Assembly: GCA_030524745.1 (NCBI GenBank)
Contig: JAUNGC010000031.1
Coordinates: 1 to 40,142 of the forward strand
Length of the DNA stretch: 40,142 nt
From: Eubacteriales bacterium
GTDB lineage: Bacteria > Bacillota > Clostridia > Lachnospirales > Lachnospiraceae
Direction: 5' to 3'
Position 1 is the stretch's first letter. The number at the start of each line of letters is the position of its first letter. Made by a program: the position numbers and the translations under genes. Of the stretch, positions 7,468 to 16,128 are shown one piece after another. The notes under the pieces are model-generated. The model saw only the letters and a program-made list of their open reading frames with translations, was not told the DNA's origin and did no database searches.

Positions 7468-8691
7468 ATGAGTAAAGCGATAAAGCGGACTTTAAGGCTT
7501 GTTTTGTCTATGCTGCTTTTGTTTTCTGCGGTTTCCCTGAGCGCTCTGGCGGCGCCGGAGGAAGAGCGGGTTGCCGTTTATGTGCAGGTACCGTCAGATT
7601 GGGAAGATCCCTGCCTGTGGGCGTGGGATGAGGACGGAAATAACGCGTTTGAAGCGTGGCCCGGCGGGGAAATGGACGCGGATAGCGCCAACGAGGGCTG
7701 GTATTATATCTGGATTCCGGCATGGGCGAATCATGTGATCGTCAACGCCAACGAAGGCTCCGTGCAGACGGGCGAAGTGGTGCTGGACGGGAAGGATGCA
7801 TGGATTACCGTAAAGGACGCCGAAACCGTGGAACTGTCACAGGAAAAGCTGACAGAAGGGGAAACGCCGGAGTACGTGGAGAAATTCATCGTTCATGCGA
7901 AAGTGGATGAAAGCTGGACGGATCCCTGCCTGTGGGCGTGGTCGGCGCCGGACGGAACCAATGCGTTTGAAGCGTGGCCCGGTTTTGCCATGAAGGAAGG
8001 GGAAAACGGCTGGTATTCGGCAAAAGCGCCCGTATGGGTGAATTCCATCATCATTAACGGCAATGAAGGAAACGTGCAGACGGAGGATATTTCCATTGAT
8101 CCGGCGGAAATCTGGGTGACGGTGGAAGCGGACGGAAGCTATGATTTCAGCTATGTGGATCCGGACAAGGAAGCGGTTCCGAACGTTACGGTGCACGTCA
8201 TGGCTCCGGCGGATTGGGAAGGCCCCTGCCTGTGGGCGTGGTCCGCGCCGGACGGAACTAATGTCTACAGCACCTGGCCGGGAGAGGCGTTTGCGGAAGG
8301 CGAAAATGGCTGGCTGGAAAAAGAGATTCCGGGATGGGTGAATTCCGTCATCGTCAACGGAAACGAAGGAAGCGTACAGACATCGGATATTTCCGTGGAG
8401 ACAGGAAAGGATTTGTGGCTTGTTGTAAAAGGTCCGGAGGAATATGAACTTTCCTATGAAGTGCCTGAAGTGAGCGGCGCGCCCGTTGAGGAGGCGGCTG
8501 TGGCGGAGACGGCGGATGCTTCTGAAGCGGCAGACGCAGCAGAAACACAGGATGCCGCGGCCGGAGAAGCGGCAGAACCTGCCGGAACGAAAGGCGCAGG
8601 CGCGGCGCCCGTGGTAGCGGTCATCGTCGTGATTGTAGCGGCGGCAGGAGCGGGTGTTTACTGGAAGAAAAAGAAAGCGGGCGGCAAATAA
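7468..8691 (+). CDS. Surface starch-binding protein with three CBM26-like repeats
   Basis: A 407-residue exported protein. The signal peptide (about 1-29, ending ALAAP) is followed by three repeats of about 91 residues (34-124, 139-230, 239-331). Each repeat carries PCLWAW, a WPG motif, GW plus aromatic, WxNxxIxNxNEG and VQT, the pattern of CBM26-type starch-binding modules (family call by memory of motifs). After an Ala/Glu-rich linker (about 337-378) comes one TM (about 380-398) and a KKKK stop-transfer tail, so it is held in the membrane with the repeats outside. No catalytic domain and no LPXTG sorting signal are present. As first gene of the operon, behind an AGGAGG ribosome site, it likely captures starch or maltodextrins at the cell surface and supplies the ABC importer encoded downstream. 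Confidence 0.82.
   Translation: MSKAIKRTLRLVLSMLLLFSAVSLSALAAPEEERVAVYVQVPSDWEDPCLWAWDEDGNNAFEAWPGGEMDADSANEGWYYIWIPAWANHVIVNANEGSVQTGEVVLDGKDAWITVKDAETVELSQEKLTEGETPEYVEKFIVHAKVDESWTDPCLWAWSAPDGTNAFEAWPGFAMKEGENGWYSAKAPVWVNSIIINGNEGNVQTEDISIDPAEIWVTVEADGSYDFSYVDPDKEAVPNVTVHVMAPADWEGPCLWAWSAPDGTNVYSTWPGEAFAEGENGWLEKEIPGWVNSVIVNGNEGSVQTSDISVETGKDLWLVVKGPEEYELSYEVPEVSGAPVEEAAVAETADASEAADAAETQDAAAGEAAEPAGTKGAGAAPVVAVIVVIVAAAGAGVYWKKKKAGGK
7567..8460 (+). repeat. Three in-frame carbohydrate-binding repeats
   Basis: The three modules are about 273-279 bases each with short linkers. Modules 2 and 3 are closest: both have PCLWAWSAPDGTN and GENGW. Module 1 differs around the DEDGNN loop. This suggests duplication of module 2/3 after an earlier duplication. 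Conserved tryptophans in all three support sugar binding in each. Confidence 0.85.
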
Positions 8692-8743
8692 TCCGCTGTA
8701 TCCGAAAAAGAAATCCGGCATAGGGGAAAGGTGCGGAGGCAGG

Positions 8744-9994
8744 ATGAAGAAGTTTTTAGCGATGATGTTAACAATAGTTGTGGCGACGGGAACATTGTGC
8801 GGCTGCGCGCAGTCTGCGGACCAGCTGCAGGCGGATCCGGCAAAGGAACAGGGAAATTCGCAGGAGGAAGAAACGACGACAATCACCATCTGGCACGATA
8901 AGGAAGCGGCGGTTGCCGAAGTTCTGCAGAACAGGCTGGATGCCCTGGCGCCAAAAATCAACGTCGTGCTGGAACGCAAAAGCGATCTGACGGAGACGCT
9001 GAAAATGGTGGGAAACGATCCGAAGGCCGCGCCTGATATGTATTTTTTTGCACATGATAAGATCGGCGTTTATGCGGAGATGGGGATTCTGACGCCGATT
9101 ACGGATATCATTCCGGAGGACGAACTGGACCGGTATCTGGATCAAACCCTGGAGGCGGCGACCTATGAGGGAGCCGTCTACCAGCTCCCCATCTATTATG
9201 AGACGCTGCTTTTCATGTACAACCGTCTTTATATGAGCGACGATGAGGTGCCGGAAACGACGGAAGAACTCTATGCTTATATGCAGGAAAACACAAAAGG
9301 CGGCCACTACGGATTTGTGGAACAGCACAGCACGCCTTATTATGCGGCGGGCTGGATCAATGGCTTTGGCGGAAGCATTCTGGGCGGGGACAAAACGCCG
9401 GGACTTGACCGGCCGGAAACGATCGCGGCGCTGGAATATCACAAAAAGTTTGTGGAACTGATGCCGGGAGAATCGGAATATGCCACCGTGAACACGCTGT
9501 TTAAAGAAAAAATGGCGCATTCCACGATTGCGGGACCCTGGCTGATTCCCACCGTGCGGGAAAGCGGCATGGACGTGGGAGTCGCGCCGATGCCGGTCAT
9601 CGACCAGACCGGACAGCGCATTTCTCCTTACATGGGCGTGCAGGGAGTTCAGGTGTTGAAGCATGCGGCTGAAACGAAACGCGATGCGGTGGAAGCGGTG
9701 CTGCGCGCGCTGATGGAGCCGGATATCGGGGCCGGATTGGCGAAGGCCAGCGGCTGTGCGCCCGCCAATGAGACCTGCTATGAGATGGAGGAAGTCGCAT
9801 CGGATGAGGTGGTCATGGCGATGAAGGAGACTGCGGAATATGCGGTTCCTATGCCAAATGTTCCGGAGATGGATGTGATGTGGACAGTGGCGGGAAATCT
9901 TTTGACAGATGTGAACATGAGCAACAAGGACGTTGCAGAGAGCGCGCAGAAGGCGCAGCAGGAGGCGGAGCGGTTAATTGAAAGCATGCAGTAA
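8744..9994 (+). CDS. Maltodextrin ABC transporter substrate-binding lipoprotein
   Basis: A 416-residue extracellular solute-binding lipoprotein of the MalE type. The lipobox ends LCGC with the lipidated Cys at 21. An acidic linker follows, then a typical family 1 fold beginning TITIWHDKEAA. Also typical are PDMYFFAHDKIG, the hinge-region segment YQLPIYYETLLFMYN and the later MAHSTIAGPWLIP. It should bind malto-oligosaccharides and hand them to the permeases encoded directly downstream. The start at 8744 follows GCGGAGGCAGG; an in-frame start at 8654 inside the preceding gene would put 30 charged residues in front of the signal peptide and was rejected. The substrate is inferred from the operon (CBM26 protein, GH13) as well as from family resemblance. 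Confidence 0.9.
   Translation: MKKFLAMMLTIVVATGTLCGCAQSADQLQADPAKEQGNSQEEETTTITIWHDKEAAVAEVLQNRLDALAPKINVVLERKSDLTETLKMVGNDPKAAPDMYFFAHDKIGVYAEMGILTPITDIIPEDELDRYLDQTLEAATYEGAVYQLPIYYETLLFMYNRLYMSDDEVPETTEELYAYMQENTKGGHYGFVEQHSTPYYAAGWINGFGGSILGGDKTPGLDRPETIAALEYHKKFVELMPGESEYATVNTLFKEKMAHSTIAGPWLIPTVRESGMDVGVAPMPVIDQTGQRISPYMGVQGVQVLKHAAETKRDAVEAVLRALMEPDIGAGLAKASGCAPANETCYEMEEVASDEVVMAMKETAEYAVPMPNVPEMDVMWTVAGNLLTDVNMSNKDVAESAQKAQQEAERLIESMQ
9961..9970 (+). promoter_or_regulatory. Ribosome site that decides a TTG start
   Basis: GGAGGCGGAG ends seven bases before TTG at 9978. No ATG or GTG occurs in that frame until well inside the first TM helix of the permease, so the TTG start is well supported. 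Confidence 0.7.
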
Positions 9995-10892
9995 AAAGAA
10001 AAAAAGAAAAAATACGGTTTTTTCATGGATGTGGTCTGCGCCGTCGCTGCTGCTGATTTTGCTGATCGTCATATTTCCGATTCTGTACACGGGCTATATT
10101 TCTCTGACGAATATGAACGTGTATCACTGGAACGATTATGAACTGATCGGGCTGAAAAATTATAAGGATGCTCTGTTCGTACTGGACAACGGCTTTCTGA
10201 CCGCCTTTTTGGTCACCATTTTGTGGACGGTGGTGAATATGGCGCTGCAGCTTGTAATCGCGTATTTATTGGCGAGCCTTTTAAACATAAAAGGGCTTCG
10301 GCTGCGCAATTTCTATAAAACGCTGTTGATTTTTCCGTGGGCGATGCCAGGCTATGTGTCCATCCTGCTGTGGAAAACCGGGATGTTTAATTCCCAGTTC
10401 GGCCTGTTGAATCAATGGCTGACAAAGCTTGGCATGGAGCCGGTAAGATGGCTGAATTCCGATGGAATGGCATTTTTGAGTTGTACGGCGGTGAATTTGT
10501 GGCTGGCGCTGCCCTTTATGATTACCATTATTGACGGGGCGCTGCAGAGCATTGACAGAAGCTTTTATGAGAGCGCCTTTCTGGACGGCGCCAACTGGGG
10601 ACAGCGCACGCGCTATATTACCATTCCGATGATCCGGGCGATCATCGCCCCCAGTGTGGTGATTACCACCTTTACGACCTTTAAGCAGTTCGACGTCATT
10701 TATCTTCTGACCCAGCAGGTCGGGGGAAAGACCGGGGCGAACGTTCATACGATCATGACTTACGCCTATGAAAAGGCGTTTATTACGAACAATTACGGCT
10801 ACAGTTCGGCCATTTCCATCATCATCTTTGCGATTTTGATCGTATTTTCTATGATAACCAATGTAAAGCCGAAGGAAGACAGGGAGAGTTAA
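9978..10892 (+). CDS. Maltodextrin ABC permease, MalF type
   Basis: A 304-residue inner-membrane permease with six predicted helices, the first at about 17-40 after a lysine-rich start. The EAA loop that docks the ATPase is visible as ESAFLDGANWGQRTRYITIP. Unlike E. coli MalF it has no large periplasmic loop, as usual for Gram-positive versions. Translation begins at TTG, inside the last 17 bases of the binding-protein gene, so it is translationally coupled. The stop is directly followed by the ATG of the second permease. The pair must use an ATPase encoded elsewhere, since none is in this operon. Confidence 0.92.
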   Translation: MKACSKKKKRKNTVFSWMWSAPSLLLILLIVIFPILYTGYISLTNMNVYHWNDYELIGLKNYKDALFVLDNGFLTAFLVTILWTVVNMALQLVIAYLLASLLNIKGLRLRNFYKTLLIFPWAMPGYVSILLWKTGMFNSQFGLLNQWLTKLGMEPVRWLNSDGMAFLSCTAVNLWLALPFMITIIDGALQSIDRSFYESAFLDGANWGQRTRYITIPMIRAIIAPSVVITTFTTFKQFDVIYLLTQQVGGKTGANVHTIMTYAYEKAFITNNYGYSSAISIIIFAILIVFSMITNVKPKEDRES

Positions 10893-11735
10893 ATGTCAAA
10901 AAAAGTGCGGAATAAAATAATGCTCAGCTTTGCCAATGTATTTCTCTGCGCGGTGTGCTTTTGCGCGCTGGTGCCGGTTTTATATGCGTTTTCCGTATCC
11001 TTAAATGCGCAGAACAGTTTGCTTGGTTCTGATTTTTCCTTTCTGCCAAAGCAATTGACCCTTGCCAATTACGGCGCGGTGTTCACCCAGCAGCCGGTTC
11101 TTCTGTGGTTTAAAAACAGCATGATATTGGCGCTTGCGACGCTGGGAATTTCCTTTTGTACGGCGGTGCCGGCGGCCTATGTTTTTTCCAGAAAGGATTT
11201 CGCCGGAAGAAAGGCGGTTCTGCAGCTTTTGATCCTGCTGTACGCCTTTCCTTCCCTGCTTTCCATGACGGCGCTGTATAAGCTGCTTTCTCCCATGGGG
11301 CTGATTAACACGAAAACGGGGCTGATTATTGTTTACACGGGCACGATGGCGGTTTTTGCGTTGTGGAACATGAAAGGATATTTTGACACGATTCCGGTGG
11401 AAATCGAGGAGGCCGCGATGATTGACGGCGCTGACTCCGTGCGGCTTGTGACAAAGGTTGTACTGCCTTTGGCGAAGCCGACGCTGGCGGTCACGGCGAT
11501 GATGATTCTGATTTATGTTTGGAATGAATATATTTTTGCGGTCAATTTCATGACGGGGGCGGACACCTATACGCTGGCAGCCGGGCTTTATTCCCTGCAG
11601 GCGACGGAAATGAGCGGAAGCTGGCCGGTTTTCGCGGCGGCGTCCTTGCTGGTGTCTTTGCCGATTCTGATCGTCTTCTTTGCATTGCAGAAAAATATGA
11701 CGGCGGGGCTTACCTCCGGCGGTGTGAAAGGTTGA
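10893..11735 (+). CDS. Maltodextrin ABC permease, MalG type
   Basis: A 280-residue permease with six helices. The EAA motif is EEAAMIDGADSVRLVTKV followed by LPLAKP, the standard MalG-type form. The start is adjacent to the stop of the MalF-type gene, behind AGGGAGAG. It forms the heterodimeric membrane channel with that protein. The C-terminus (MTAGLTSGGVKG) is the conserved MalG-type tail thought to contact the ATPase, supporting use of a shared MsmX/UgpC-like ATPase from elsewhere in the genome. Confidence 0.92.
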   Translation: MSKKVRNKIMLSFANVFLCAVCFCALVPVLYAFSVSLNAQNSLLGSDFSFLPKQLTLANYGAVFTQQPVLLWFKNSMILALATLGISFCTAVPAAYVFSRKDFAGRKAVLQLLILLYAFPSLLSMTALYKLLSPMGLINTKTGLIIVYTGTMAVFALWNMKGYFDTIPVEIEEAAMIDGADSVRLVTKVVLPLAKPTLAVTAMMILIYVWNEYIFAVNFMTGADTYTLAAGLYSLQATEMSGSWPVFAAASLLVSLPILIVFFALQKNMTAGLTSGGVKG

Positions 11736-11753
11736 AAGGAGCAAGAAAATCGC

Positions 11754-13478
11754 ATGAATAAGAGCGCAGTGTTGCATATCCCTATGTCGCAGTATGCCTA
11801 TGGGACGGATGAAAACCATGTGACGATCCGCATACGGACAGGACGGGACGATATCAGAGCATGCACCCTGTATTACGGAGACCGGGCATGCCGCAGAACG
11901 CCTGTCATTTTTACAGAGAAAAAAATGGAACTTACGGCACAGACGGTATTGTTTGATTACTATGAGGCAGAACTTGAAAATTCATACAAACGGCTGTGCT
12001 ATTATTTTGAACTGGATGACGGAATCCAAAAAGTCCTGTATTACGGGGATCAGTTTGCAGACGGCCGGGTGGACGACCGGTCGGAATATTATCAGCTTCC
12101 TTTTCATCACAGGGCGGACATCGTAAATCCCCCCGGATGGGCGCAGGACGCGGTGGTTTACAATATCTTTGCGGACAGCTTCGCTACGGGAAAACGTTAT
12201 ATTTCGGGAGTGGGAGAGGAAAAGGAAGTAAGCGGGACCGTGTGCAGGGGAAAGCGGGGCGGCACGATCAAAGGAATTCTGGAAAATGTGGATTATCTGG
12301 CGGAACTTGGCGTCAATACAGTGTATCTCAATCCCATTTTTACGGCCGGGGAATATCACAAGTATGATCTGATCGATTATTTTCATATTGATCCCTGTTT
12401 CGGAACGGATGAGGATTTCGGACGGCTGGTGGAGCGCTGCCATGAAAACGGGATCCGTGTGATTATAGACGGGGTGTTCAACCACTGCGGCTGGCGCTTT
12501 TTTGCCTTTGAGGACGTGGTGCGAAACGGGGAACGCTCCCGGTATAAGGACTGGTTCTATGAATTGAAGTTTCCCGTCGTCCGCCCGGCGGACCCGGAAA
12601 CCTATCCGGATTATGCGTGCTTCGGCTATGAAAGGATGATGCCGAAGCTGAATACGGCGAATCCCGAGGTGGAGGAATATTTCTGCAGGGTTGGGCGTTA
12701 TTGGGTGGAAAAGTTCTGCATCGACGGCTGGCGGCTGGATGTGGCAAGCGAAGTCAACGACGGCTTTTGGCGGAAGTTTTGGCGCGAGGTAAAAGCGGCG
12801 AATCCGCAGGCTGTTCTGATCGGAGAGGTATGGGAGAGCGCAAATCACTGGCTGGAGGGCGGAATTTTTGATTCGGCCATGAATTATGACTTCAGAAAAC
12901 ATTGCAGAAGATTTTTCGGAAACGCCTCCATTGACGCCATGGAATTTGACAGCCGGGCGACGGATATGCGGATGCGTTACCGCAGCCAGACCTGTTTCGC
13001 CCAACTCAACGTGCTGGACAGCCATGATGTGAGCCGGTTTTTATCAGTGTGTGAAAATGACAGGAAACGTTATAAGCTGGCGGTGATTTTTCAAATGACC
13101 TTTCCGGGCATGCCCTCCATATTTTATGGAGATGAAGCCGGACTGACCGGCGTGGAGGAAGACGAATACCGCCAGCCGATGAACTGGGGGGAAACGGACG
13201 GCCTGTTTTTCTTTTTTCAAAAGCTGATTGCGCTCAGAAAGAAAGAAGAGGTCCTGCGGCAGGGAAAATTCAGAACCAGAAGCGCTACAGCGGGAAGCCG
13301 CTTTTACTGTTATGAAAGGTATTGTGGAACGGCAGGGATTCGTGTTATGCTGAATATGGAAGCTGCGCCGGTTGCGCCCGGTAAAGAACTATGCGCCGGG
13401 GAGAACTTGATGAGCGAAGGCTTCGATGGAAAAGTTCTGGAACAAAAAGGGTATGTTCTGCTGCGGTTTGAAGGATAA
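11754..13478 (+). CDS. GH13 maltodextrinase/neopullulanase-type enzyme
   Basis: A 574-residue alpha-amylase-family enzyme without a signal peptide, so cytoplasmic. A beta-rich N-terminal domain (about 1-118, CBM34-like) precedes the GH13 barrel. Catalytic residues by alignment of motifs are the nucleophile D329 (GWRLDVAS), acid/base E358 (LIGEVWE) and D425 (LDSHDVSR). Region I is DGVFNH (239-244). The segment MPKLN (296-300) is typical of subfamily 20 (cyclomaltodextrinase, neopullulanase, maltogenic amylase), which cleaves imported malto-oligosaccharides and cyclodextrins. It sits 18 bases after the permease gene, behind AAAGGAGC. The C-terminal beta domain is short. Exact specificity cannot be told from sequence alone. 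Confidence 0.92.
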   Translation: MNKSAVLHIPMSQYAYGTDENHVTIRIRTGRDDIRACTLYYGDRACRRTPVIFTEKKMELTAQTVLFDYYEAELENSYKRLCYYFELDDGIQKVLYYGDQFADGRVDDRSEYYQLPFHHRADIVNPPGWAQDAVVYNIFADSFATGKRYISGVGEEKEVSGTVCRGKRGGTIKGILENVDYLAELGVNTVYLNPIFTAGEYHKYDLIDYFHIDPCFGTDEDFGRLVERCHENGIRVIIDGVFNHCGWRFFAFEDVVRNGERSRYKDWFYELKFPVVRPADPETYPDYACFGYERMMPKLNTANPEVEEYFCRVGRYWVEKFCIDGWRLDVASEVNDGFWRKFWREVKAANPQAVLIGEVWESANHWLEGGIFDSAMNYDFRKHCRRFFGNASIDAMEFDSRATDMRMRYRSQTCFAQLNVLDSHDVSRFLSVCENDRKRYKLAVIFQMTFPGMPSIFYGDEAGLTGVEEDEYRQPMNWGETDGLFFFFQKLIALRKKEEVLRQGKFRTRSATAGSRFYCYERYCGTAGIRVMLNMEAAPVAPGKELCAGENLMSEGFDGKVLEQKGYVLLRFEG

Positions 13479-13505
13479 ATTGCGTAAAGGGGGCGTAAGG
13501 CTGAA

Positions 13506-14510
13506 ATGGCGGCTACAATCAGAGATGTTGCAAAATGCGCCGGCGTCTCCATTGCGACGGTTTCCAAAGTGATGAACGGTTCTTATTCCATCTCACAGGA
13601 AACGGCGGACCGGGTGAAACGGGTGATGGAGGAACTGAACTATCATCCGAACCTGCGCGCCAGAAATTTTGTGAAGCAGTCCAGCAAAACGGTGATATAT
13701 GTGACTGCGCTGGGGAAGGGAATCGGATTTTCCAATCCGCAGATGTTTGAGATCCTGTGCGGAATCGAACAGGCGCTGACGCAAAAGGGATACATGCTTG
13801 TGATAAAAAGTATATCGGCCAAAGAAGCATGCGCCTGCATCCGGGAAGCGAAGGACGCGAAGATCGCGGACGGTTTTGTGATTCACGCTTCCGTATTGTC
13901 GCAGGAACTGGATGAGTTGATCTTTCAGGAAAACATTCCCCATATTGTCATCGGCACACCTGATTTTCCCAGCCATTTTTGCTGGATCGACATTAACAAC
14001 CGTCTTGCGGGCCAGTTGGCGGCGAAATATTTACTGGAAAAGGGCTATCAGTCGCTGGCGTTCATCGGCGGCAGGAAAGAGGACCGGACGACGGCCTACC
14101 GGCTGGAGGGCGTGCTGTCCGTCCTTTCCGAGCATGATGTGATTCTGCCCAAAAATCACGTACAGCAGGGAGAGTCTTTGTGCGACAGCGGCTATGCCAT
14201 GACAAAACAGGTTTTAAGCCGCAGCGACCGGCCGGATGCGATCATCTGCGCGGATAACTATATCGCCTATGGCTGCGTAAATGCGCTGCATGATGAAGGA
14301 ATGCGGATACCGAAGCAGATGGGCGTGATTACCTTTGATGATTTCCCCTTTTCCCGGATTTTAAAGCCAATGCTCACCGTGGTGAATATCGATGTTTTCG
14401 ATATGGGAGTGCAGGCGGGAAAGCACATCCTGCAGAAAATCAGAAAACCGAATCTGTATGTGCAGTCGTATATCACGCTGCCTGCCATTATAGAACGGGA
14501 TTCCTGCTGA
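13506..14510 (+). CDS. LacI-family transcriptional regulator
   Basis: A 334-residue repressor. The N-terminal helix-turn-helix (TIRDVAKCAGVSIATVSKV, about 4-22) and hinge helix (YHPNLRARNF) are classical. The periplasmic-binding-like effector domain follows (about 60-330), with GYMLVIKS and DAIICADNYIAYG as recognisable core strands. It most likely controls the operon it is part of, by binding the palindromes at 7339-7348 and 7381-7396, with a malto-oligosaccharide as inducer. Both points are inferred. The start follows AAAGGGGGCG; the gene is 27 bases after the GH13 gene. Confidence 0.93.
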   Translation: MAATIRDVAKCAGVSIATVSKVMNGSYSISQETADRVKRVMEELNYHPNLRARNFVKQSSKTVIYVTALGKGIGFSNPQMFEILCGIEQALTQKGYMLVIKSISAKEACACIREAKDAKIADGFVIHASVLSQELDELIFQENIPHIVIGTPDFPSHFCWIDINNRLAGQLAAKYLLEKGYQSLAFIGGRKEDRTTAYRLEGVLSVLSEHDVILPKNHVQQGESLCDSGYAMTKQVLSRSDRPDAIICADNYIAYGCVNALHDEGMRIPKQMGVITFDDFPFSRILKPMLTVVNIDVFDMGVQAGKHILQKIRKPNLYVQSYITLPAIIERDSC

Positions 14511-14551
14511 CCGGGCGGCGCCGGAAGATAAGCTGTGAGAGGAGCAATGTT

Positions 14552-15967
14552 ATGAAGGGACAAATGGTAAATCCGTATCTGCCGTCCTGGGAGTATATTC
14601 CGGACGGAGAGCCTCACGTATTCGATGGGAGAGTGTATGTCTATGGCTCCCATGACCGTTTTAACGGGTATGTGTATTGCATGAACGACTATGTCTGCTG
14701 GTCCGCTCCGGTGGAGGATCTGTCGGACTGGCGGTATGAGGGCGTGATTTATAAAAAGACGGACGATCCGTTAAACCAGGACGGGGAAATGTGCCTGTAT
14801 GCGCCGGATGTTACCCGCGGGCCGGACGGCCGTTATTATCTTTATTATGTATTAAACGGCGTCGATATCGTATCCGTGGCGGTCTGTGATACCCCTGCCG
14901 GAACCTACCGGTTTTACGGATATGTCCACGATAAAGAGGGCGGACGGCCGGGAGAGCGCCCCGGCGATCAGGCCCAGTTTGATCCCGGCGTATTGACGGA
15001 AAACGGAAAAACGTATCTGTACACGGGATTCTGCAGGCCGGATGACAAAAGCAAAAGCGGTCCCATGGTGATGGTTTTGGACAGCGACATGCTGACTGTG
15101 CTTGAAGAACCAGTATTCATCGCGCCCAGCGCGCCTTACAGCGCAGGAAGCGGCTTTGAAGGACATGAGTTTTTTGAAGCGCCGTCGATCCGGAAAAAGG
15201 GGGATGTTTATTATTTTATTTATTCCTCCATCGTCTTTCACGAACTGTGCTATGCCACCAGCAGGGAGCCCACAAAGGGCTTTGCGTTCGGCGGCGTGAT
15301 CGTCAGCAACAACGACCTGCATATCGATACTTATAAGCCGGCTCAAAGGCCCATGTATTACGGCGGGAATAATCACGGCAGCATCGCGCAGATCGGAGAG
15401 GACTGGTATATTTTTTACCACCGGCATACGAACGGAACAAATTACAGCAGACAGGCATGCATGGAAAAAATCAGATTTGGAGAGGACGGCTCGATCATGC
15501 AGGCGGAGATGACTTCCTGCTGCGGCGCAGGAGCGCTTAAGGGTCAGGGGGTATATCCGGCGTATCTGGCCTGCAACCTGTTTTGCGGCGTGGAGTCGAT
15601 GTACACGGCGGGACACGGCGGCTGGATGGACGACCGCTTCCCTAAAATCACCCAGGATGGCCGGGACGGGGACAAAGAAGACGGATATATCGCCAATATG
15701 CGCAGCGGCGCGACGGCGGGATTTAAGTATTTTGACTGCAAAGGGGTCCGGAAAATTGGCGTCAAAGTGCGGGGCTACGGAGACGGAAATCTGGAAGTAA
15801 AGACCGCCTGGGACGGTCCGGTTCTGGGGGAAATTCCGGTGGGCTACTCCAATTTCTGGAAGAGATATGAGGCCGATATTCAGATTCCGGACGGTGTTTG
15901 CGCGCTGTATTTTACCTATAAAGGGCAGGGAAATATCAGCTTTGGCGCGTTTGAACTGGAGGTTTGA
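14552..15967 (+). CDS. GH43-like glycoside hydrolase
   Basis: A 471-residue protein lacking a signal peptide. The five-bladed propeller of GH43 is indicated by NPYLPSWEYIPDGEP near the N-terminus (candidate base D18), YAPDVTRG (candidate pKa-tuning D86) and FFEAPSI (candidate acid E209), plus repeated YYLYY and YYFIYSS blade strands. The last 110 residues look like a beta-sandwich carbohydrate-binding module (CBM6-like). GH43 enzymes usually remove arabinose or xylose from plant polysaccharides, so the substrate differs from that of the surrounding starch genes. It is 41 bases after the regulator gene, behind AGAGGAGC, and is the last gene before a terminator. The activity is not determined by the sequence. 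Confidence 0.82.
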   Translation: MKGQMVNPYLPSWEYIPDGEPHVFDGRVYVYGSHDRFNGYVYCMNDYVCWSAPVEDLSDWRYEGVIYKKTDDPLNQDGEMCLYAPDVTRGPDGRYYLYYVLNGVDIVSVAVCDTPAGTYRFYGYVHDKEGGRPGERPGDQAQFDPGVLTENGKTYLYTGFCRPDDKSKSGPMVMVLDSDMLTVLEEPVFIAPSAPYSAGSGFEGHEFFEAPSIRKKGDVYYFIYSSIVFHELCYATSREPTKGFAFGGVIVSNNDLHIDTYKPAQRPMYYGGNNHGSIAQIGEDWYIFYHRHTNGTNYSRQACMEKIRFGEDGSIMQAEMTSCCGAGALKGQGVYPAYLACNLFCGVESMYTAGHGGWMDDRFPKITQDGRDGDKEDGYIANMRSGATAGFKYFDCKGVRKIGVKVRGYGDGNLEVKTAWDGPVLGEIPVGYSNFWKRYEADIQIPDGVCALYFTYKGQGNISFGAFELEV

Positions 15968-16004
15968 GCCGTTTTCCGGAAAAGAACAGTATATTGGAAG
16001 AAAT

Positions 16005-16047
16005 TGGGCAAATGGTTGGGGAACTGGCTGTTTGCCCACGCTTTTTT
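16005..16047 (+). terminator. Rho-independent terminator of the starch operon
   Basis: An 8-bp stem TGGGCAAA (16005-16012) pairs with TTTGCCCA (16031-16038) around an 18-base G-rich loop. A T6 run follows at 16042-16047. It separates the carbohydrate operon from the channel/tubulin operon. Confidence 0.8.
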
Positions 16048-16068
16048 GTGCAAAACGTGAATTAGTTC

Positions 16069-16097
16069 TTAACAAGATATAAAAGATGTGTTAAAAT
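16069..16097 (+). promoter_or_regulatory. Sigma-A promoter of the channel/VWA/tubulin operon
   Basis: TTAACA (16069-16074), a 17-base spacer and TAAAAT (16092-16097) with an extended TG at 16089-16090. Five of six bases match consensus in each hexamer, with ideal spacing. The transcript would start near 16104 and leave a leader of about 25 bases before the ATG at 16129. No clear operator is seen, suggesting fairly constitutive expression. Confidence 0.75.
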
Positions 16098-16128
16098 TAA
16101 ATAAATATACATATGATGGGGGAAACAT

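Noticed and set aside
7837-8979. Long open frame on the minus strand opposite the starch-binding and lipoprotein genes
   Set aside because: It runs opposite two well supported + strand genes and their gap, its translation has no recognisable domain, and its composition looks like reverse-complement coding sequence.
14852-16075. 407-codon open frame on the minus strand opposite the GH43-like gene
   Set aside because: It crosses the terminator at 16005-16047 and the start of the next promoter, and has no recognised domain.
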